DNA from: Inhella inkyongensis | Lineage (GTDB): Bacteria; Pseudomonadota; Gammaproteobacteria; Burkholderiales; Burkholderiaceae_C | Direction of reading: 5' to 3' | DNA: 64,000 nt | Assembly: GCF_005952805.1 (NCBI RefSeq) | Contig: NZ_CP040709.1 | Location: 496,001 to 560,000, forward strand | The notes under the pieces: generated by a model | The model's input: the letters and a program-made list of their open reading frames with translations, nothing else | What the model was told of the DNA's origin: nothing | The model's database searches: none | Shown here: in pieces, positions 42,574 through 55,392 of the stretch | Layout: each line of letters starts with the position of its first letter | How positions within the stretch are numbered: the stretch's first letter is position 1 | Position numbers and translations under genes: made by a program

Positions 42574-43443
42574 ATGAGCAGCGAACAGCACGCGCCCAGC
42601 GCCGGTGAGTACATCCAGCACCACCTGCAACACCTCCAGAAGGACTTTTCCTTCAACAGCGTGAAGCAGACCGACATCGTCGACTTCAGCCTGTTTAACT
42701 TTGACTCGCTGTTCTTCTCCGTCACGCTGGGCATGCTGGTGCTGTTCCTGCTGTGGCGCGGTGCGCGCAAGGCCAGCTCGGGGGTGCCCGGTCGCGCTCA
42801 GGCCTTCGTCGAGATGCTGGTCGAGCTGGTGGATGGTCAGGCCAAGGGCGTGATCCACAACGAAGGCAGCCGTCGTTTCGTCGGCCCGGTCGCCCTGACC
42901 GTGTTCGTCTGGATCTTTGCCATGAACTTCATGGACATGTTGCCGGTCGACTTCCTGCCGCTGATCTGGCACAGCGCCGGTCCGGCCCTGGGCTTCAAGG
43001 ACTACCTGCGCGTTGTGCCTTCGGCCGACCTGAGCACCACGCTCGGCATGTCGACCATGGTGCTGCTGCTGTGCATCTACTACAACATCAAGATCAAGGG
43101 CCTGGGCGGCTGGGGTCATGAGCTGATCTCGGCGCCGTTCGGCAACCACTTCCTGCTGTGGCCCTTCAACTTCCTCATGCAGATGATCGAGTTCGTCGCC
43201 AAGACGGTCTCTCATGGCATGCGACTGTTCGGCAACATGTTTGCCGGCGAACTGGTGTTCATGCTGATCGCCCTGATGGGCGGCGCGTGGGCGCTCAATG
43301 CCACCGGCATCAGCCTGGCATTGGGTCATGTGGTGGCTGGCACGATCTGGACTTTGTTCCACATCCTCGTGATCGTTCTGCAAGCCTTCATCTTCATGAT
43401 GCTGACGCTGATCTATATCGGCCAGGCTCACGACGCCCACTAA
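42574..43443 (+). CDS. atpB: ATP synthase Fo subunit a
   Basis: A 289-residue membrane protein forming the proton path. The essential Arg is in SHGMRLFGNMFAGELV, followed by the last helices ILVIVLQAFIFMMLTLIYIGQA. The long N-terminal segment (HLQHLQKDFSFNSVKQTDIVDFS) is usual in betaproteobacteria. Confidence 0.97.
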   Translation: MSSEQHAPSAGEYIQHHLQHLQKDFSFNSVKQTDIVDFSLFNFDSLFFSVTLGMLVLFLLWRGARKASSGVPGRAQAFVEMLVELVDGQAKGVIHNEGSRRFVGPVALTVFVWIFAMNFMDMLPVDFLPLIWHSAGPALGFKDYLRVVPSADLSTTLGMSTMVLLLCIYYNIKIKGLGGWGHELISAPFGNHFLLWPFNFLMQMIEFVAKTVSHGMRLFGNMFAGELVFMLIALMGGAWALNATGISLALGHVVAGTIWTLFHILVIVLQAFIFMMLTLIYIGQAHDAH

Positions 43444-43743
<300 letters not shown>

Positions 43744-43779
43744 TCACTGCTCCCTTTCACGCTTGAAAGGAATTAAGCC

Positions 43780-44250
43780 GTGAACATCAACGCAACCCTG
43801 TTCATTCAGTGGATTCCGTTCCTGGTTCTGGCCTGGTTTACGGCGCGCTTCATTTGGCCGCCGATCACCAAGGCCTTGGACGAGCGGGCGGCCAAGATCG
43901 CTGACGGACTGGCGGCTGCCGACAAGGCCCGTGCCGAGTTGGCCAACGCCAACAAGGCCGCTGGCGACCAAATGGCGCAAGCCCGGGTCGAGACGACCAA
44001 GCTGATCGGCGACGCCGAGAAGCGTGCCGCTGCCATCGTCGAAGAAGCCAAGCGCCGTGCCGAAGAGGAAGGCGCCAAGATCCTCGCGCAAGCCAAGGCG
44101 GACGCCGACCAGCAGGTCGTGCGTGCCCGAGAGGCCCTGCGCGACCAGGTCGCGGTGCTGGCCGTCAAAGGTGCCGAGCAAATTCTGCAGCGCGAAGTCA
44201 ACGCCGGCGTCCACGCCGAGCTGTTGGGCCGCCTGAAGACGGAGCTCTGA
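43780..44250 (+). CDS. atpF: ATP synthase Fo subunit b
   Basis: A 156-residue stator protein: one N-terminal membrane helix ([20 protein letters not shown]) then a long charged coiled coil rich in Ala, Glu and Lys. GTG is the start codon (43780), giving MNINATLF. atpH begins 2 nt after its stop. Confidence 0.96.
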   Translation: MNINATLFIQWIPFLVLAWFTARFIWPPITKALDERAAKIADGLAAADKARAELANANKAAGDQMAQARVETTKLIGDAEKRAAAIVEEAKRRAEEEGAKILAQAKADADQQVVRAREALRDQVAVLAVKGAEQILQREVNAGVHAELLGRLKTEL

Positions 44251-44252
44251 GC

Positions 44253-44786
44253 ATGGCCGAACTCGCCACCATCGCCCGCCCCTATGCGGAGGCGCTGTTT
44301 CAAGTCGCGCAGAAGCACGACTTGAACGCTTGGCGCGAGCAGATCGACGCCCTGGCCCTGGTGGCGGGTGACGAAGGCCTGCGCCAATTCGCCGATCACC
44401 CGAAGACCAGCGCCTCGCAGGTCTTCGACGTGATCGTCGAAGCCGCCAAGCTGCCTTTGGCCGACGGCATGCGCAATTTCCTGCGCGCCGCCATCGACAA
44501 CGGACGCCTGGATGCATTGCCCGCCGTGGCTCAGCAATTCCATGCGCTGGCCAGCCAGGCACAAGGCGTGGCCGAGGCCCGTGTGGAGTCCGCCTTCGCG
44601 CTGGACGCCGCGCAGCTGACCGACCTGATCGCCGTGCTGGAGAAGCGCTTCGGCCGCAAGCTCAAGGCCGAAGTGACGCTGCAGCCCGAGCTGATCGGTG
44701 GCGTGCGCGTCACCGTCGGTGATGAGGTGCTGGACACCTCGGTGCGCGCCCGCCTCGAGCGCATGAAGACCACGCTGACCGCCTAA
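44253..44786 (+). CDS. atpH: ATP synthase F1 subunit delta
   Basis: A 177-residue stator subunit with the family start [19 protein letters not shown] and a C-terminal signature [23 protein letters not shown]. It links subunit b to the alpha3beta3 head. Confidence 0.96.
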   Translation: MAELATIARPYAEALFQVAQKHDLNAWREQIDALALVAGDEGLRQFADHPKTSASQVFDVIVEAAKLPLADGMRNFLRAAIDNGRLDALPAVAQQFHALASQAQGVAEARVESAFALDAAQLTDLIAVLEKRFGRKLKAEVTLQPELIGGVRVTVGDEVLDTSVRARLERMKTTLTA

Positions 44787-44829
44787 AAATTCCAACGCCC
44801 GGGGTGCAAGCCTCGGGCGGGAGACCAAG

Positions 44830-46383
<1,554 letters not shown>

Positions 46384-46438
46384 TCTGACGACGTGACGGC
46401 GGTGCCTCGGCGGCACCGCCCTCCAAACAGGAGAAGAC

Positions 46439-47317
46439 ATGGCGGCAGGCAAGGAAATCCGCACCAAGATCAAGTCGGTCGAGAACACCAAGAAGATCAC
46501 CAAGGCCATGGAGATGGTCGCGGCGGCCAAGATGCGCAAGGCGCAGGACCGCATGCGTACCGCCCGTCCCTACAGTGACAAGGTGGCGGCGATCGCCGGG
46601 CATCTGTCGATGGCCAACCCCGAGTACGTGCATCCCTTCATGGTGTCCAACGACGCCAAGAAGCCGGTTGGCATCGTGCTGGTGACGACCGACAAGGGCC
46701 TGTGCGGCGGCTTGAACACCAATATGTTGCGCGCGGTGACGACCAAGCTGCGCGAGATCGACGCCGCGGGCAATAAGGCCCAGGTGGTGGCGATCGGCAA
46801 CAAGGGCTTCGGCTTCATGAACCGCATCGGCGCCAACGTGGTGGCCCATGCGACCCAGCTCGGCGACACCCCGCATCTGGACAAGCTGATCGGCCCGGTC
46901 AAGGTGCTGTTGGACAAGTACGCTGCGGGCGAGTTGTCGGCGGTCTATCTGTGCTTCACCCGCTTCATCAACACGATGAAGCAGGAGCCGGTGCTGCAGC
47001 AATTGCTGCCGCTGTCGGCTGAAAGCCTGAAGGACAAGGCCAAGCAGAGTCACGCCTGGGACTATCTGTACGAGCCGGACGCACCCACCGTCATCGACGA
47101 ACTACTGGTGCGCTACACCGAATCGTTGGTCTACCAGGCCGTGGCCGAGAACATGGCATCCGAGCAGTCGGCTCGCATGGTGGCCATGAAGTCGGCCACC
47201 GACAACGCCGGCAACCTGATCAAGGAACTCAAGCTGGTCTACAACAAGACCCGCCAGGCCGCGATCACCAAGGAACTGTCGGAAATCGTGTCCGGCGCTG
47301 CTGCCATCGGCGGCTGA
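46439..47317 (+). CDS. atpG: ATP synthase F1 subunit gamma
   Basis: A 292-residue central-shaft protein. The N-terminal helix [32 protein letters not shown] and the C-terminal helix ([20 protein letters not shown]) are the coiled-coil shaft; both are highly conserved. The C-terminal tail GAAAIGG is slightly shorter than in some relatives. Confidence 0.97.
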   Translation: MAAGKEIRTKIKSVENTKKITKAMEMVAAAKMRKAQDRMRTARPYSDKVAAIAGHLSMANPEYVHPFMVSNDAKKPVGIVLVTTDKGLCGGLNTNMLRAVTTKLREIDAAGNKAQVVAIGNKGFGFMNRIGANVVAHATQLGDTPHLDKLIGPVKVLLDKYAAGELSAVYLCFTRFINTMKQEPVLQQLLPLSAESLKDKAKQSHAWDYLYEPDAPTVIDELLVRYTESLVYQAVAENMASEQSARMVAMKSATDNAGNLIKELKLVYNKTRQAAITKELSEIVSGAAAIGG

Positions 47318-47325
47318 TGAACTGA

Positions 47326-48765
<1,440 letters not shown>

Positions 48766-48793
48766 GCGGCGCCTGCGGGCCCGGGGCGTTGTT

Positions 48794-48830
48794 GCCGTAC
48801 TCGCTGGACATCAGTCCAGCTCCGTGCGGC
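48794..48830 (+). promoter_or_regulatory. Intercistronic two-step hairpin between atpD and atpC
   Basis: GCCGTAC (48794-48800) pairs with GTGCGGC (48824-48830) using one G-U pair, and GCTGGAC (48803-48809) pairs with GTCCAGC (48814-48820) around an ATCA loop. No T-run follows. The position suggests mRNA processing or lower epsilon expression. Confidence 0.6.
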
Positions 48831-48891
48831 GCTTAGCCCCAGACCCGCATGCTTGCTTCTTGCACCTCTTGGAATTAAAGGAAGAAATTCA

Positions 48892-49314
48892 ATGGCAACG
48901 ATTCACGTCGATGTGGTTTCCGCCGAAGAGAGCATCTTTTCGGGCGAGGCCAAGTTCGTCGCGCTGCCGGGCGAGAACGGCGAGTTGGGCATCCTGCCCC
49001 AGCACACGCCGCTGATCACCCGCATCAAGCCCGGCGCGGTGCGCATCCAGCGCGCCGACAACGACCAGGAAGAGTTCGTGTTCGTCGCCGGCGGCATTTT
49101 GGAAGTGCAGCCTCATGGCGTGACCGTGCTCGCCGACACCGCCATCCGCGGCAAGGACCTGGACGAAGCCAAGGCCTCTGAGGCCAAGGCCGCTGCCGAA
49201 GAGGCCTTGAAGAATGCCAAGAGCGATCTCGATCTGGCTTCTGCTCAGGCCGAACTCGCCTCGCTGGCGGCTCAGATCGCTGCGGCGCGCAAGTTGCGTG
49301 GTATGAAGGCCTGA
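48892..49314 (+). CDS. atpC: ATP synthase F1 subunit epsilon
   Basis: A 140-residue rotor subunit: N-terminal beta sandwich ([38 protein letters not shown]) and a C-terminal helical hairpin from about 88 on that can inhibit ATP hydrolysis. The start at 48892 follows AAAGGAAG; a longer in-frame start inside the hairpin region is rejected. It is the last gene of the operon. Confidence 0.96.
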   Translation: MATIHVDVVSAEESIFSGEAKFVALPGENGELGILPQHTPLITRIKPGAVRIQRADNDQEEFVFVAGGILEVQPHGVTVLADTAIRGKDLDEAKASEAKAAAEEALKNAKSDLDLASAQAELASLAAQIAAARKLRGMKA

Positions 49315-49359
49315 GCCGGCTTCGAACCCGCTAGACCCGTGGCCTCCACGGCCACCACA

Positions 49360-49378
49360 AGCCCGCCTCTGGCGGGCT
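49360..49378 (+). terminator. Terminator of the atp operon
   Basis: AGCCCGCC-TCT-GGCGGGCT is an 8-bp stem with a 3-nt loop followed by TTCTCCTTTCTC. It lies 45 nt after atpC and 31 nt before the pigment cluster. Confidence 0.88.
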
Positions 49379-49409
49379 TTCTCCTTTCTCAAGCACGCAC
49401 CTTTCGCCC

Positions 49410-50159
49410 ATGCCCGCCGACACCGCACTGACCATCGCGCGCTGGTCCGCCTGGGCGCCCGGGCTGGAATCGCAGTCGGACTGGCTGCAGTGGCTGGCTG
49501 CGCCCTGTGAGTCGCCGCCCCAGGCCGACAAAGGCCCGCCGCTCACCGAGGTGCCGGCCATGGTGCGCCGGCGCATCGAACCTCTGGGGCGCGCCGCCTT
49601 GCAGGTGGCGTATTGGGCGCAGGAAGGACTGCCCACCGAGCAAGTCCAGGCCACTCCGCTGGTGTTTGCTTCGCGCTGGGGCGAACTGGCGCGCTCGCTG
49701 GGCCTGCTGCAGGACCTGGCGCAGGGGCAACCGCTGTCACCGACGGCGTTCAGCCATTCCGTGCACAACGCCATTGGGGCCCTGTACTCAATTCAGCGGG
49801 GCATCCGTGCCAACGTCAGCGCGGTGGCGGCGGGTGCATTCAGCGCCGAGTCGGCTTGGTTGGAGGCCTCGGCCTTGATCGCCGAGGGCGCGCCCGAGGT
49901 GCTGCTGGTGGTCTTCGAAGCTCCATTGCCCGAGCCCTATGCCGAGTCGAGCCTGGCCGGCTTGCGTGCTTTTGCGCTGCGCCTGTGTGCCGCTCCAGCG
50001 GGCGGGGTTCGGTTAAGCCGCGATGCGGCGCTCGCTGATGAGGGCCAGGATCATGGCCAAGGCGCCTGCGGCTTGCCGGCTGATCTGGGCGCCCTGCGCT
50101 TCCTGCTCGGCGACGCGCCCGAACTGCGTCAGGGCGGTTGGCGGTGGGTCCGTTCATGA
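49410..50159 (+). CDS. Aryl polyene chain length factor (KS-like, ApeC type)
   Basis: A 249-residue ketosynthase-like protein with only the N-terminal half of a thiolase fold. FSHSVHNAIGALYSI and the later FSAESAWLEASALIAEG match the chain-length-factor family of aryl polyene clusters. The catalytic Cys of true ketosynthases is missing. It should pair with an active KS and set the polyene length. It is the first gene of the cluster in this window and overlaps the acyltransferase gene by 4 nt. Confidence 0.87.
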   Translation: MPADTALTIARWSAWAPGLESQSDWLQWLAAPCESPPQADKGPPLTEVPAMVRRRIEPLGRAALQVAYWAQEGLPTEQVQATPLVFASRWGELARSLGLLQDLAQGQPLSPTAFSHSVHNAIGALYSIQRGIRANVSAVAAGAFSAESAWLEASALIAEGAPEVLLVVFEAPLPEPYAESSLAGLRAFALRLCAAPAGGVRLSRDAALADEGQDHGQGACGLPADLGALRFLLGDAPELRQGGWRWVRS

Positions 50160-50920
50160 CCTGGTCCAGGCTTTGGCGCATTCCGGTCACTGGCTTGCTG
50201 TTTGCGGCCTTTGGTCTGGGGGGCGTGTTGCTGGGCCTGTTGGCCTTTCCGCTGGTGCGTCTGCTCGTGCAAGATCCGGCGCGCCGCGCGCGATGGTCGC
50301 GCGCCTTGGTTCAAAGGGCGATGGCCGCCTTCGTTTGGTCCATGCGGGCCGGGGGCATCGTCGATACGCGCATCATTGGCGCCGAGCGGCTGCGTCGAAG
50401 GGGCCTGCTGATCCTGGCCAGTCACCCGACCTTGGTCGATGTCGTGGCTTTGATTTCCGTCACGGAAAACGCCGATTGCGTGGTCAAAGCCAGTCTGGCC
50501 GATAACCCGTTCACACGTTGGCCGGTACGCTCCTGCAACTACATCCTGAACAATGGCGGCCCTGATCTGTTGGATGCCTGCGCGGCGGGTTTGCGCGCCG
50601 GCAGCAACCTGATCATCTTTCCCGAAGGCACCCGCAGTCGCCCGGGCCAGCCCCTGCAGCTGCAACGTGGCGCTGCCCAGCTGGCGCTGCGCGCTGGTGT
50701 GGATGTGACCCCGGTGCGCATCCATTGCGAACCGCTGGGCTTGACCAAGGGGAGACCGTGGTGGCATACCCACGGCCGCCCGATGGTGCTGACCCTGGAG
50801 GTGGGCGAGGACCTGCGGGTGGCCGACTTTCTAGAGCAGTCGCACGGCGAATACCCGCTGGCGGCGCGGCGCCTGACGGGATACTTGACGGCTTTTTTTT
50901 CGCGGGAGTGCAAGGCATGA
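50156..50920 (+). CDS. 1-acyl-glycerol-3-phosphate acyltransferase-like protein
   Basis: A 254-residue membrane-bound acyltransferase. One N-terminal membrane helix is followed by the PlsC motifs: HPTLVD (ASHPTLVDVVAL) as HxxxxD, and FPEGTRSR. In aryl polyene clusters this enzyme is thought to help place the polyene on a lipid carrier. The start at 50156 overlaps the preceding stop (ATGA). Confidence 0.88.
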   Translation: MTWSRLWRIPVTGLLFAAFGLGGVLLGLLAFPLVRLLVQDPARRARWSRALVQRAMAAFVWSMRAGGIVDTRIIGAERLRRRGLLILASHPTLVDVVALISVTENADCVVKASLADNPFTRWPVRSCNYILNNGGPDLLDACAAGLRAGSNLIIFPEGTRSRPGQPLQLQRGAAQLALRAGVDVTPVRIHCEPLGLTKGRPWWHTHGRPMVLTLEVGEDLRVADFLEQSHGEYPLAARRLTGYLTAFFSRECKA

Positions 50921-51180
50921 ACGAAGCCTTGGAGTTGGAGATCAAGAACTTGCTGATCGAGGCCCTGAACCTCGAAGACATGGCGCCTGCGGATATCGAT
51001 CCGGAGGCTGCGCTGTTCGTCGAAGGCCTGGGTCTGGATTCGATCGATGCCCTGGAGTTGGGCATGGCGCTGCAAAAGCGCTTTGGTGTGACGCTGTCCG
51101 CAGACTCCGAAGAGACCCGCCGCCATTTCCGTTCCATCCGCGCGCTGGCCAGCTTCGTGGCTTCGGCGCGCAAGGCCTGA
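50917..51180 (+). CDS. Acyl carrier protein 1 (aryl polyene)
   Basis: An 87-residue ACP. The phosphopantetheine site is S42 in LGLDSIDALEL. An acidic first helix (MNEALELEIKNLL) is typical. It is followed 12 nt later by a second ACP gene; such pairs are a hallmark of aryl polyene clusters. Confidence 0.92.
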   Translation: MNEALELEIKNLLIEALNLEDMAPADIDPEAALFVEGLGLDSIDALELGMALQKRFGVTLSADSEETRRHFRSIRALASFVASARKA

Positions 51181-51192
51181 GGAGGCCTCGCC

Positions 51193-51471
51193 ATGACCGA
51201 GCAAGAAATCTTTGCGCGCCTGCGCACCATCCTGATCGAGACCTTTGACATCGAGGCCGAGCGCATCCGCCCCGACGCCAAGCTGTACGAGGATTTGGAC
51301 ATTGACTCCATCGATGCGGTGGACCTGATCGTCAAACTCAAACCCTTGGTGGGTCGCCGTCTGCAGCCAGAGGCCTTCAAGGCCGTGCGCACCTTGGATG
51401 ACGTCACGCGGGCGCTGCAGAGCCTGCTGGCCGAGGCCGCAGCGGAAGGCTCGCTCGCCACCGCCGCCTGA
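51193..51471 (+). CDS. Acyl carrier protein 2 (aryl polyene)
   Basis: A 92-residue ACP with S39 in DLDIDSIDAVDL as the phosphopantetheine site. Its loop and helix 2 sequence differs from ACP1, so the two probably serve different partners. A GGAGG site precedes the ATG. Confidence 0.92.
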   Translation: MTEQEIFARLRTILIETFDIEAERIRPDAKLYEDLDIDSIDAVDLIVKLKPLVGRRLQPEAFKAVRTLDDVTRALQSLLAEAAAEGSLATAA

Positions 51472-51479
51472 TCGCGGGC

Positions 51480-52016
51480 GTGTCCAAGCTGCTGGGGCTG
51501 GCCGTCATGGCCAGCTACCCCCTGCTGGTCTATCTGGGCCTGGCCCATGCGGAGCCGCGCGCGCTCGCGCTGCTATTGCTGGCTTTGGGCCTGGCGCGCT
51601 ACTTGACAGCACGCAGCCAGGCCGCCCTGGGCATGGCCCTGGCGGGGTTGGTGTTGGCCGCTTTGACCGCCTGGTCCAACCAGTTGCTGCCGCTCAAGCT
51701 CTACCCCGTGGCGATGAATGCCGCCTTGTTGCTGGTGTTCGCCGGCAGTCTCTTCAAGGGCCCGCCGGTGGTGGAGCGCATCGCACGCCTGCGCGAGCCA
51801 GAGTTGGACGCGCGTGGCCAGCACTACACACGCCGGGTGACCCAGGTCTGGTGCCTGTTCTTCATCGGCAATGGCAGCCTGGCCTTGGTGACGGCGCTTT
51901 GGGCCGACGAGCGCACCTGGGCGCTCTACAACGGGTTGATTGCCTACGTCCTGATGGCGACCTTGATGGGCGGCGAATGGCTGGTGCGTCGCCGTTGGCG
52001 CGCGGCCGCGCCCTAA
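51480..52016 (+). CDS. Small membrane protein of the aryl polyene cluster
   Basis: A 178-residue protein with about five membrane helices, starting at GTG 51480. It matches the COG4648-type membrane protein usual at this place in aryl polyene clusters. Function is unknown; a role in placing the product in the membrane is only a guess. Confidence 0.75.
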   Translation: MSKLLGLAVMASYPLLVYLGLAHAEPRALALLLLALGLARYLTARSQAALGMALAGLVLAALTAWSNQLLPLKLYPVAMNAALLLVFAGSLFKGPPVVERIARLREPELDARGQHYTRRVTQVWCLFFIGNGSLALVTALWADERTWALYNGLIAYVLMATLMGGEWLVRRRWRAAAP

Positions 52017-52022
52017 TTAGCG

Positions 52023-53720
52023 ATGTGGCGTGAATTGAGCCTGGGCCTGAGCGGCCCGATCAGCCCCATGCGTGCGGCCCAGCCTGTGGGTTGGCGTGCC
52101 GGGCAGGCCCTGAGCTGGGCCGACTGGTGCGCCGAGGCGGCGCAGTGGTATGCCACCTTCGCCGCGCAGCCGGGGCGCGAATTGGCGCTGTACTTTGAAG
52201 ACAGCCTGGCCGCCGCCGCCGCCCTGATGGCGGCCTGGCATGCCGGAAAGCAGGTCTGGTGGCCCGGCGACACCCTGCCAGCAACCTGCCTGGCCCTGAG
52301 CACTTCTGTACAGGCCTTTGCAGGCGACTGGCCCAGTGTGTCTCTGGGCGGCCGCCCCTTGTTGCGGCCCGCACGGGCCACTGCGGTGGATTGGCAGCCG
52401 CTGGACATCCGGGCCGAAGGGCTGGTGGTGTTTACCTCCGGCAGCACCGGCGCGCCCACGGCCATTCGCAAGCGATTGCAGCAACTCTTCGATGAGGTGC
52501 ATGCCTTGGAAGCCGCCTTCGGTGCGCGGCTGCAGGGCGCCAGCGTGCAGGGCACGGTCAGCCACCAACACATCTACGGGCTGCTGTTTCGCCTGCTGTG
52601 GCCCTTGGCGGCGGGGCGGCCGCTGGCCGCTCAGCGTGTGGGCTATCTGGAAGACCTGGCGACTGCCTCTGGCCGCCTGGCCGTGGTGGCCAGCCCGGCC
52701 CACCTCAAGCGCTTGCAAGCCAGCCGCTTGGACGGCCTGGCGCCGCGTTTGGCGGCGCTGTTCTCTTCGGGCGGGCCCTTGCCCGATGAGGCCCTGGCAC
52801 CTTGCCGGGCGCAACTCGGCCAGACCCCCATCGAGGTCTACGGCAGCAGCGAGACCGGCGGCGTGGCCTGGCGCCAGCGCGCGCCCGGGGCGCAGGAAGA
52901 TCCAAGTTGGCAGCCACTCCCGGGGGTCGAGTGGCGACTGGAGGGCGAGCTGCTGCATTTGCGTTCGCCTCAGATCGGCGGCGACGCCTGGTTCCAGGCC
53001 CAGGACCGCGCGCGCGCCGAGGGCCAGGGCTTTGTGTTGCTGGGGCGAGCCGACCGCATCGTCAAGATCGAGGAAAAGCGGGTCTCGATCGCGGCGGTGG
53101 AGCAGGCCTTGCGCGCCTGTGGGGGCGTTGAGGCCCTGGCCCTGCCGCTGCTGCCGGGCGCACGCCAAGAATTGGGCGTGGTGCTGGTGCCCGACGCCGC
53201 GGCCTGGTCCGAGATCGAGACCCAGGGCCGCAGCGCTTGGTTGGCGCCGCGCCGTGCTGCGTTGGCGGCCTTGCTGGAGCCGACCGTGCGGCCACGCCGC
53301 TGGCGCCTGGTGGGAGAGCTGCCCGCCAATGTTCTGGGCAAGAGCACCCAAGCCGCCCTCTGCGCCCTGTTCGACCCCCTGCGGCCGCCAGCCCGGCTGC
53401 GGCGCACGGAGGCCACGAGTGCGAGCTTTGAGATCGAAGTGGAACCCGGGCACCCCGGATTTGCCGGGCACTTCCCTGAGCACCCGGTGTTGCCCGGCGT
53501 GGTCCAGCTGGACTGGGCCGAACGATTGGCACGCGAGGCCTTTGCCGAGATGCCGGCCCAGTTCGCCGGCATGGAGCAGCTGAAGTTCCAGCAGGTGATC
53601 CAACCTGGCACCCGCTTGCTGCTGGAGCTGAACTGGGACGCCGCACGCGGCCAGCTGCGATTTGCCTTCACGAGTGCGCGCGGCGCCCATTCCAGCGGAC
53701 GCCTGCTCTTCCAAGCATGA
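52023..53720 (+). CDS. Acyl-ACP/CoA ligase fused to an ApeI-type dehydratase
   Basis: A 565-residue two-domain protein. Residues 1 to about 455 are an adenylating enzyme: P-loop VFTSGSTGAPTAIRK (137-150), YGSSETGG, the hinge GRADRIVKIEEKRVS and the C-terminal catalytic Lys in NVLGKST. Residues about 468-565 are a hotdog dehydratase with GHFPEHPVLPGVVQLDW, whose His is the expected catalytic base. The N-terminal half should activate the aryl starter or load an ACP; the C-terminal half should dehydrate the growing chain. Its ATG is 6 nt after the previous gene, and its stop overlaps the next start. Confidence 0.87.
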   Translation: MWRELSLGLSGPISPMRAAQPVGWRAGQALSWADWCAEAAQWYATFAAQPGRELALYFEDSLAAAAALMAAWHAGKQVWWPGDTLPATCLALSTSVQAFAGDWPSVSLGGRPLLRPARATAVDWQPLDIRAEGLVVFTSGSTGAPTAIRKRLQQLFDEVHALEAAFGARLQGASVQGTVSHQHIYGLLFRLLWPLAAGRPLAAQRVGYLEDLATASGRLAVVASPAHLKRLQASRLDGLAPRLAALFSSGGPLPDEALAPCRAQLGQTPIEVYGSSETGGVAWRQRAPGAQEDPSWQPLPGVEWRLEGELLHLRSPQIGGDAWFQAQDRARAEGQGFVLLGRADRIVKIEEKRVSIAAVEQALRACGGVEALALPLLPGARQELGVVLVPDAAAWSEIETQGRSAWLAPRRAALAALLEPTVRPRRWRLVGELPANVLGKSTQAALCALFDPLRPPARLRRTEATSASFEIEVEPGHPGFAGHFPEHPVLPGVVQLDWAERLAREAFAEMPAQFAGMEQLKFQQVIQPGTRLLLELNWDAARGQLRFAFTSARGAHSSGRLLFQA

Positions 53721-54460
53721 AGCTCACCGCCCTCATCCCCGTTTACAACCATGGCGCCCAGGTCGGTGCGGTGGTGGCACGGCTGCGCGCCCAGGGCTTG
53801 CCGGTGCTGCTGGTGGACGATGGCTCGGACGCCGCCACCGCCCGTGTGCTCGACGACTTGGCGCGCCAACCCGAGGTGCGCCTGCAGCGACTGCCGCGTA
53901 ACCAGGGCAAGGGCGGCGCCATGCTGGCCGGCCTCCGCGCTGCGCAGGCTGCCGGTTTCAGCCATGCCCTGCAGATCGATGCCGATGGCCAGCATGCGGT
54001 CGAGGACGCGCGGAGCTTTGCCGAGCTGGCGCAGGCCCATCCTGATCACCTGATCTGCGGCAACCCCGTCTATGACGCCTCGGTGCCCAAGGGGCGGCTC
54101 TATGGCCGCTACGCCACCCACATCTGGGTCTGGATCAACACCCTGGGCTTCGAGTTGCGCGACTCGATGTGCGGCTTCCGCGTCTATCCGCTGGCCCCGA
54201 CGGTGGCCCTGATCGATGCGGAGAAGGTTGGTCTGCGCATGGACTTCGACACCGAGATCGCCGTGCGCCTGATGTGGCGTGGCCTGCGGGTGATCAATGT
54301 GCCGACCCAGGTTCGTTACCCCGAGGACGGGCTGTCGCACTTCGATGTGTGGCGCGACAACCTGCTCATCACCTGGATGCACACGCGGCTGTTCTTCGGC
54401 ATGCTTTGGCGCCTGCCTCGTCTGTTGTCCCGCCGCCTGGGGCGCCTATGGAGCGCTTGA
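53717..54460 (+). CDS. Glycosyltransferase family 2
   Basis: A 247-residue cytoplasmic or membrane-associated GT-A enzyme. The donor-site patterns LIPVYNHGAQV, LLVDDGSD and the DxD-like QIDADGQH are present, and MCGFRVYP plus a C-terminal hydrophobic stretch (LLITWMHTRLFFGMLWRLP) suggest work on a lipid acceptor. It probably decorates the polyene or its lipid anchor. It overlaps the following gene by 13 nt. Confidence 0.88.
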   Translation: MKLTALIPVYNHGAQVGAVVARLRAQGLPVLLVDDGSDAATARVLDDLARQPEVRLQRLPRNQGKGGAMLAGLRAAQAAGFSHALQIDADGQHAVEDARSFAELAQAHPDHLICGNPVYDASVPKGRLYGRYATHIWVWINTLGFELRDSMCGFRVYPLAPTVALIDAEKVGLRMDFDTEIAVRLMWRGLRVINVPTQVRYPEDGLSHFDVWRDNLLITWMHTRLFFGMLWRLPRLLSRRLGRLWSA

Positions 54461-55392
54461 ACACCCGCCACTGGGCGATGCTGGGCGAGACCACCTTTGT
54501 CGGCGGCGTCTGGTTGCTCTATGCCGTCCACCGTTTGTTGGGCCGGGCCTTTTTCCGCGGCCTGATGCTGCCGGTGGCGCTGGTTCACTGGCTCACGCGT
54601 CCGGCGCTGCGGGCGGCATCCTTGCAGTACCTGCAGCGCTTGCATGTGGCACAGCCCGGCCTGTTTACGCGAGCGCCAGGCTGGCGCGAGGGCCTGCGCC
54701 ATGTCGCCTTGTTCGCCGAGACCCTGCTCGACAAGCTGCTCGCCATTGCCGGGCGCTATCCCTTTGAGCGGGTGCGTGAGCAGGGGCTGGAGCACCTGCA
54801 GCGGGCGCGTGCCCAGGGGCGTGGCGGGCTCTTCGTGACCGCTCACATGGGCTGCCTGGAACTGTGCCGGGTGATGGGCCAGCGCAAGGCCCAACTCGAC
54901 GTCACGGTACTGGTCCACACCCGCCATGCCCAGGCCTTCAACCGCATCCTGCAGCGCCTGGATCCGCAGACCCGCGTCCGTCTGCTGGAGGTCAGCGACT
55001 TCGGCCCGGCCACGGCCGTGCAGTTGGCCGCCATCGTCGACGCCGGCGGTTGGGTGGCCATTGCGGGAGACCGCGTGCCCTTGAATTCGCAGCAAGTGGC
55101 GCAGGTGGATTTCTTGGGCCACAGCGCCCCGCTGCCGGTCGGTCCCTATGTGCTAGCCAGCCTGCTGCGCTGCCCCTTGCTGCTGCTGGCCTGTGTGCAT
55201 GCGGGCGACGGCTATGTCATCCACTTCGACACCCTGGCCGAGCGGGTGCAACTGCCCCGCGCCGAGCGCCAGGCCGCGCTGGCTCAGCATGCTCAGGCCT
55301 TCGCGGATGCACTGGCGATCCTGCTGCGTACAGCGCCTTATGACTGGTTCAACTTCTATGCCTTCTGGGATCACGCCGATGCCCCTGCCTGA
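54448..55392 (+). CDS. LpxL-like lauroyl/acyltransferase
   Basis: A 314-residue membrane-anchored acyltransferase of the LpxL/HtrB type. The HxxxxE motif is HMGCLE (TAHMGCLELCR), and GDRVPLNSQQVAQVDFLG is a second family block. Near the N terminus there is one membrane segment. In aryl polyene clusters such enzymes are thought to acylate the lipid-linked product. The ATG at 54448 starts inside the previous gene, and its end overlaps the lyase gene by 14 nt. Confidence 0.87.
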   Translation: MERLNTRHWAMLGETTFVGGVWLLYAVHRLLGRAFFRGLMLPVALVHWLTRPALRAASLQYLQRLHVAQPGLFTRAPGWREGLRHVALFAETLLDKLLAIAGRYPFERVREQGLEHLQRARAQGRGGLFVTAHMGCLELCRVMGQRKAQLDVTVLVHTRHAQAFNRILQRLDPQTRVRLLEVSDFGPATAVQLAAIVDAGGWVAIAGDRVPLNSQQVAQVDFLGHSAPLPVGPYVLASLLRCPLLLLACVHAGDGYVIHFDTLAERVQLPRAERQAALAQHAQAFADALAILLRTAPYDWFNFYAFWDHADAPA

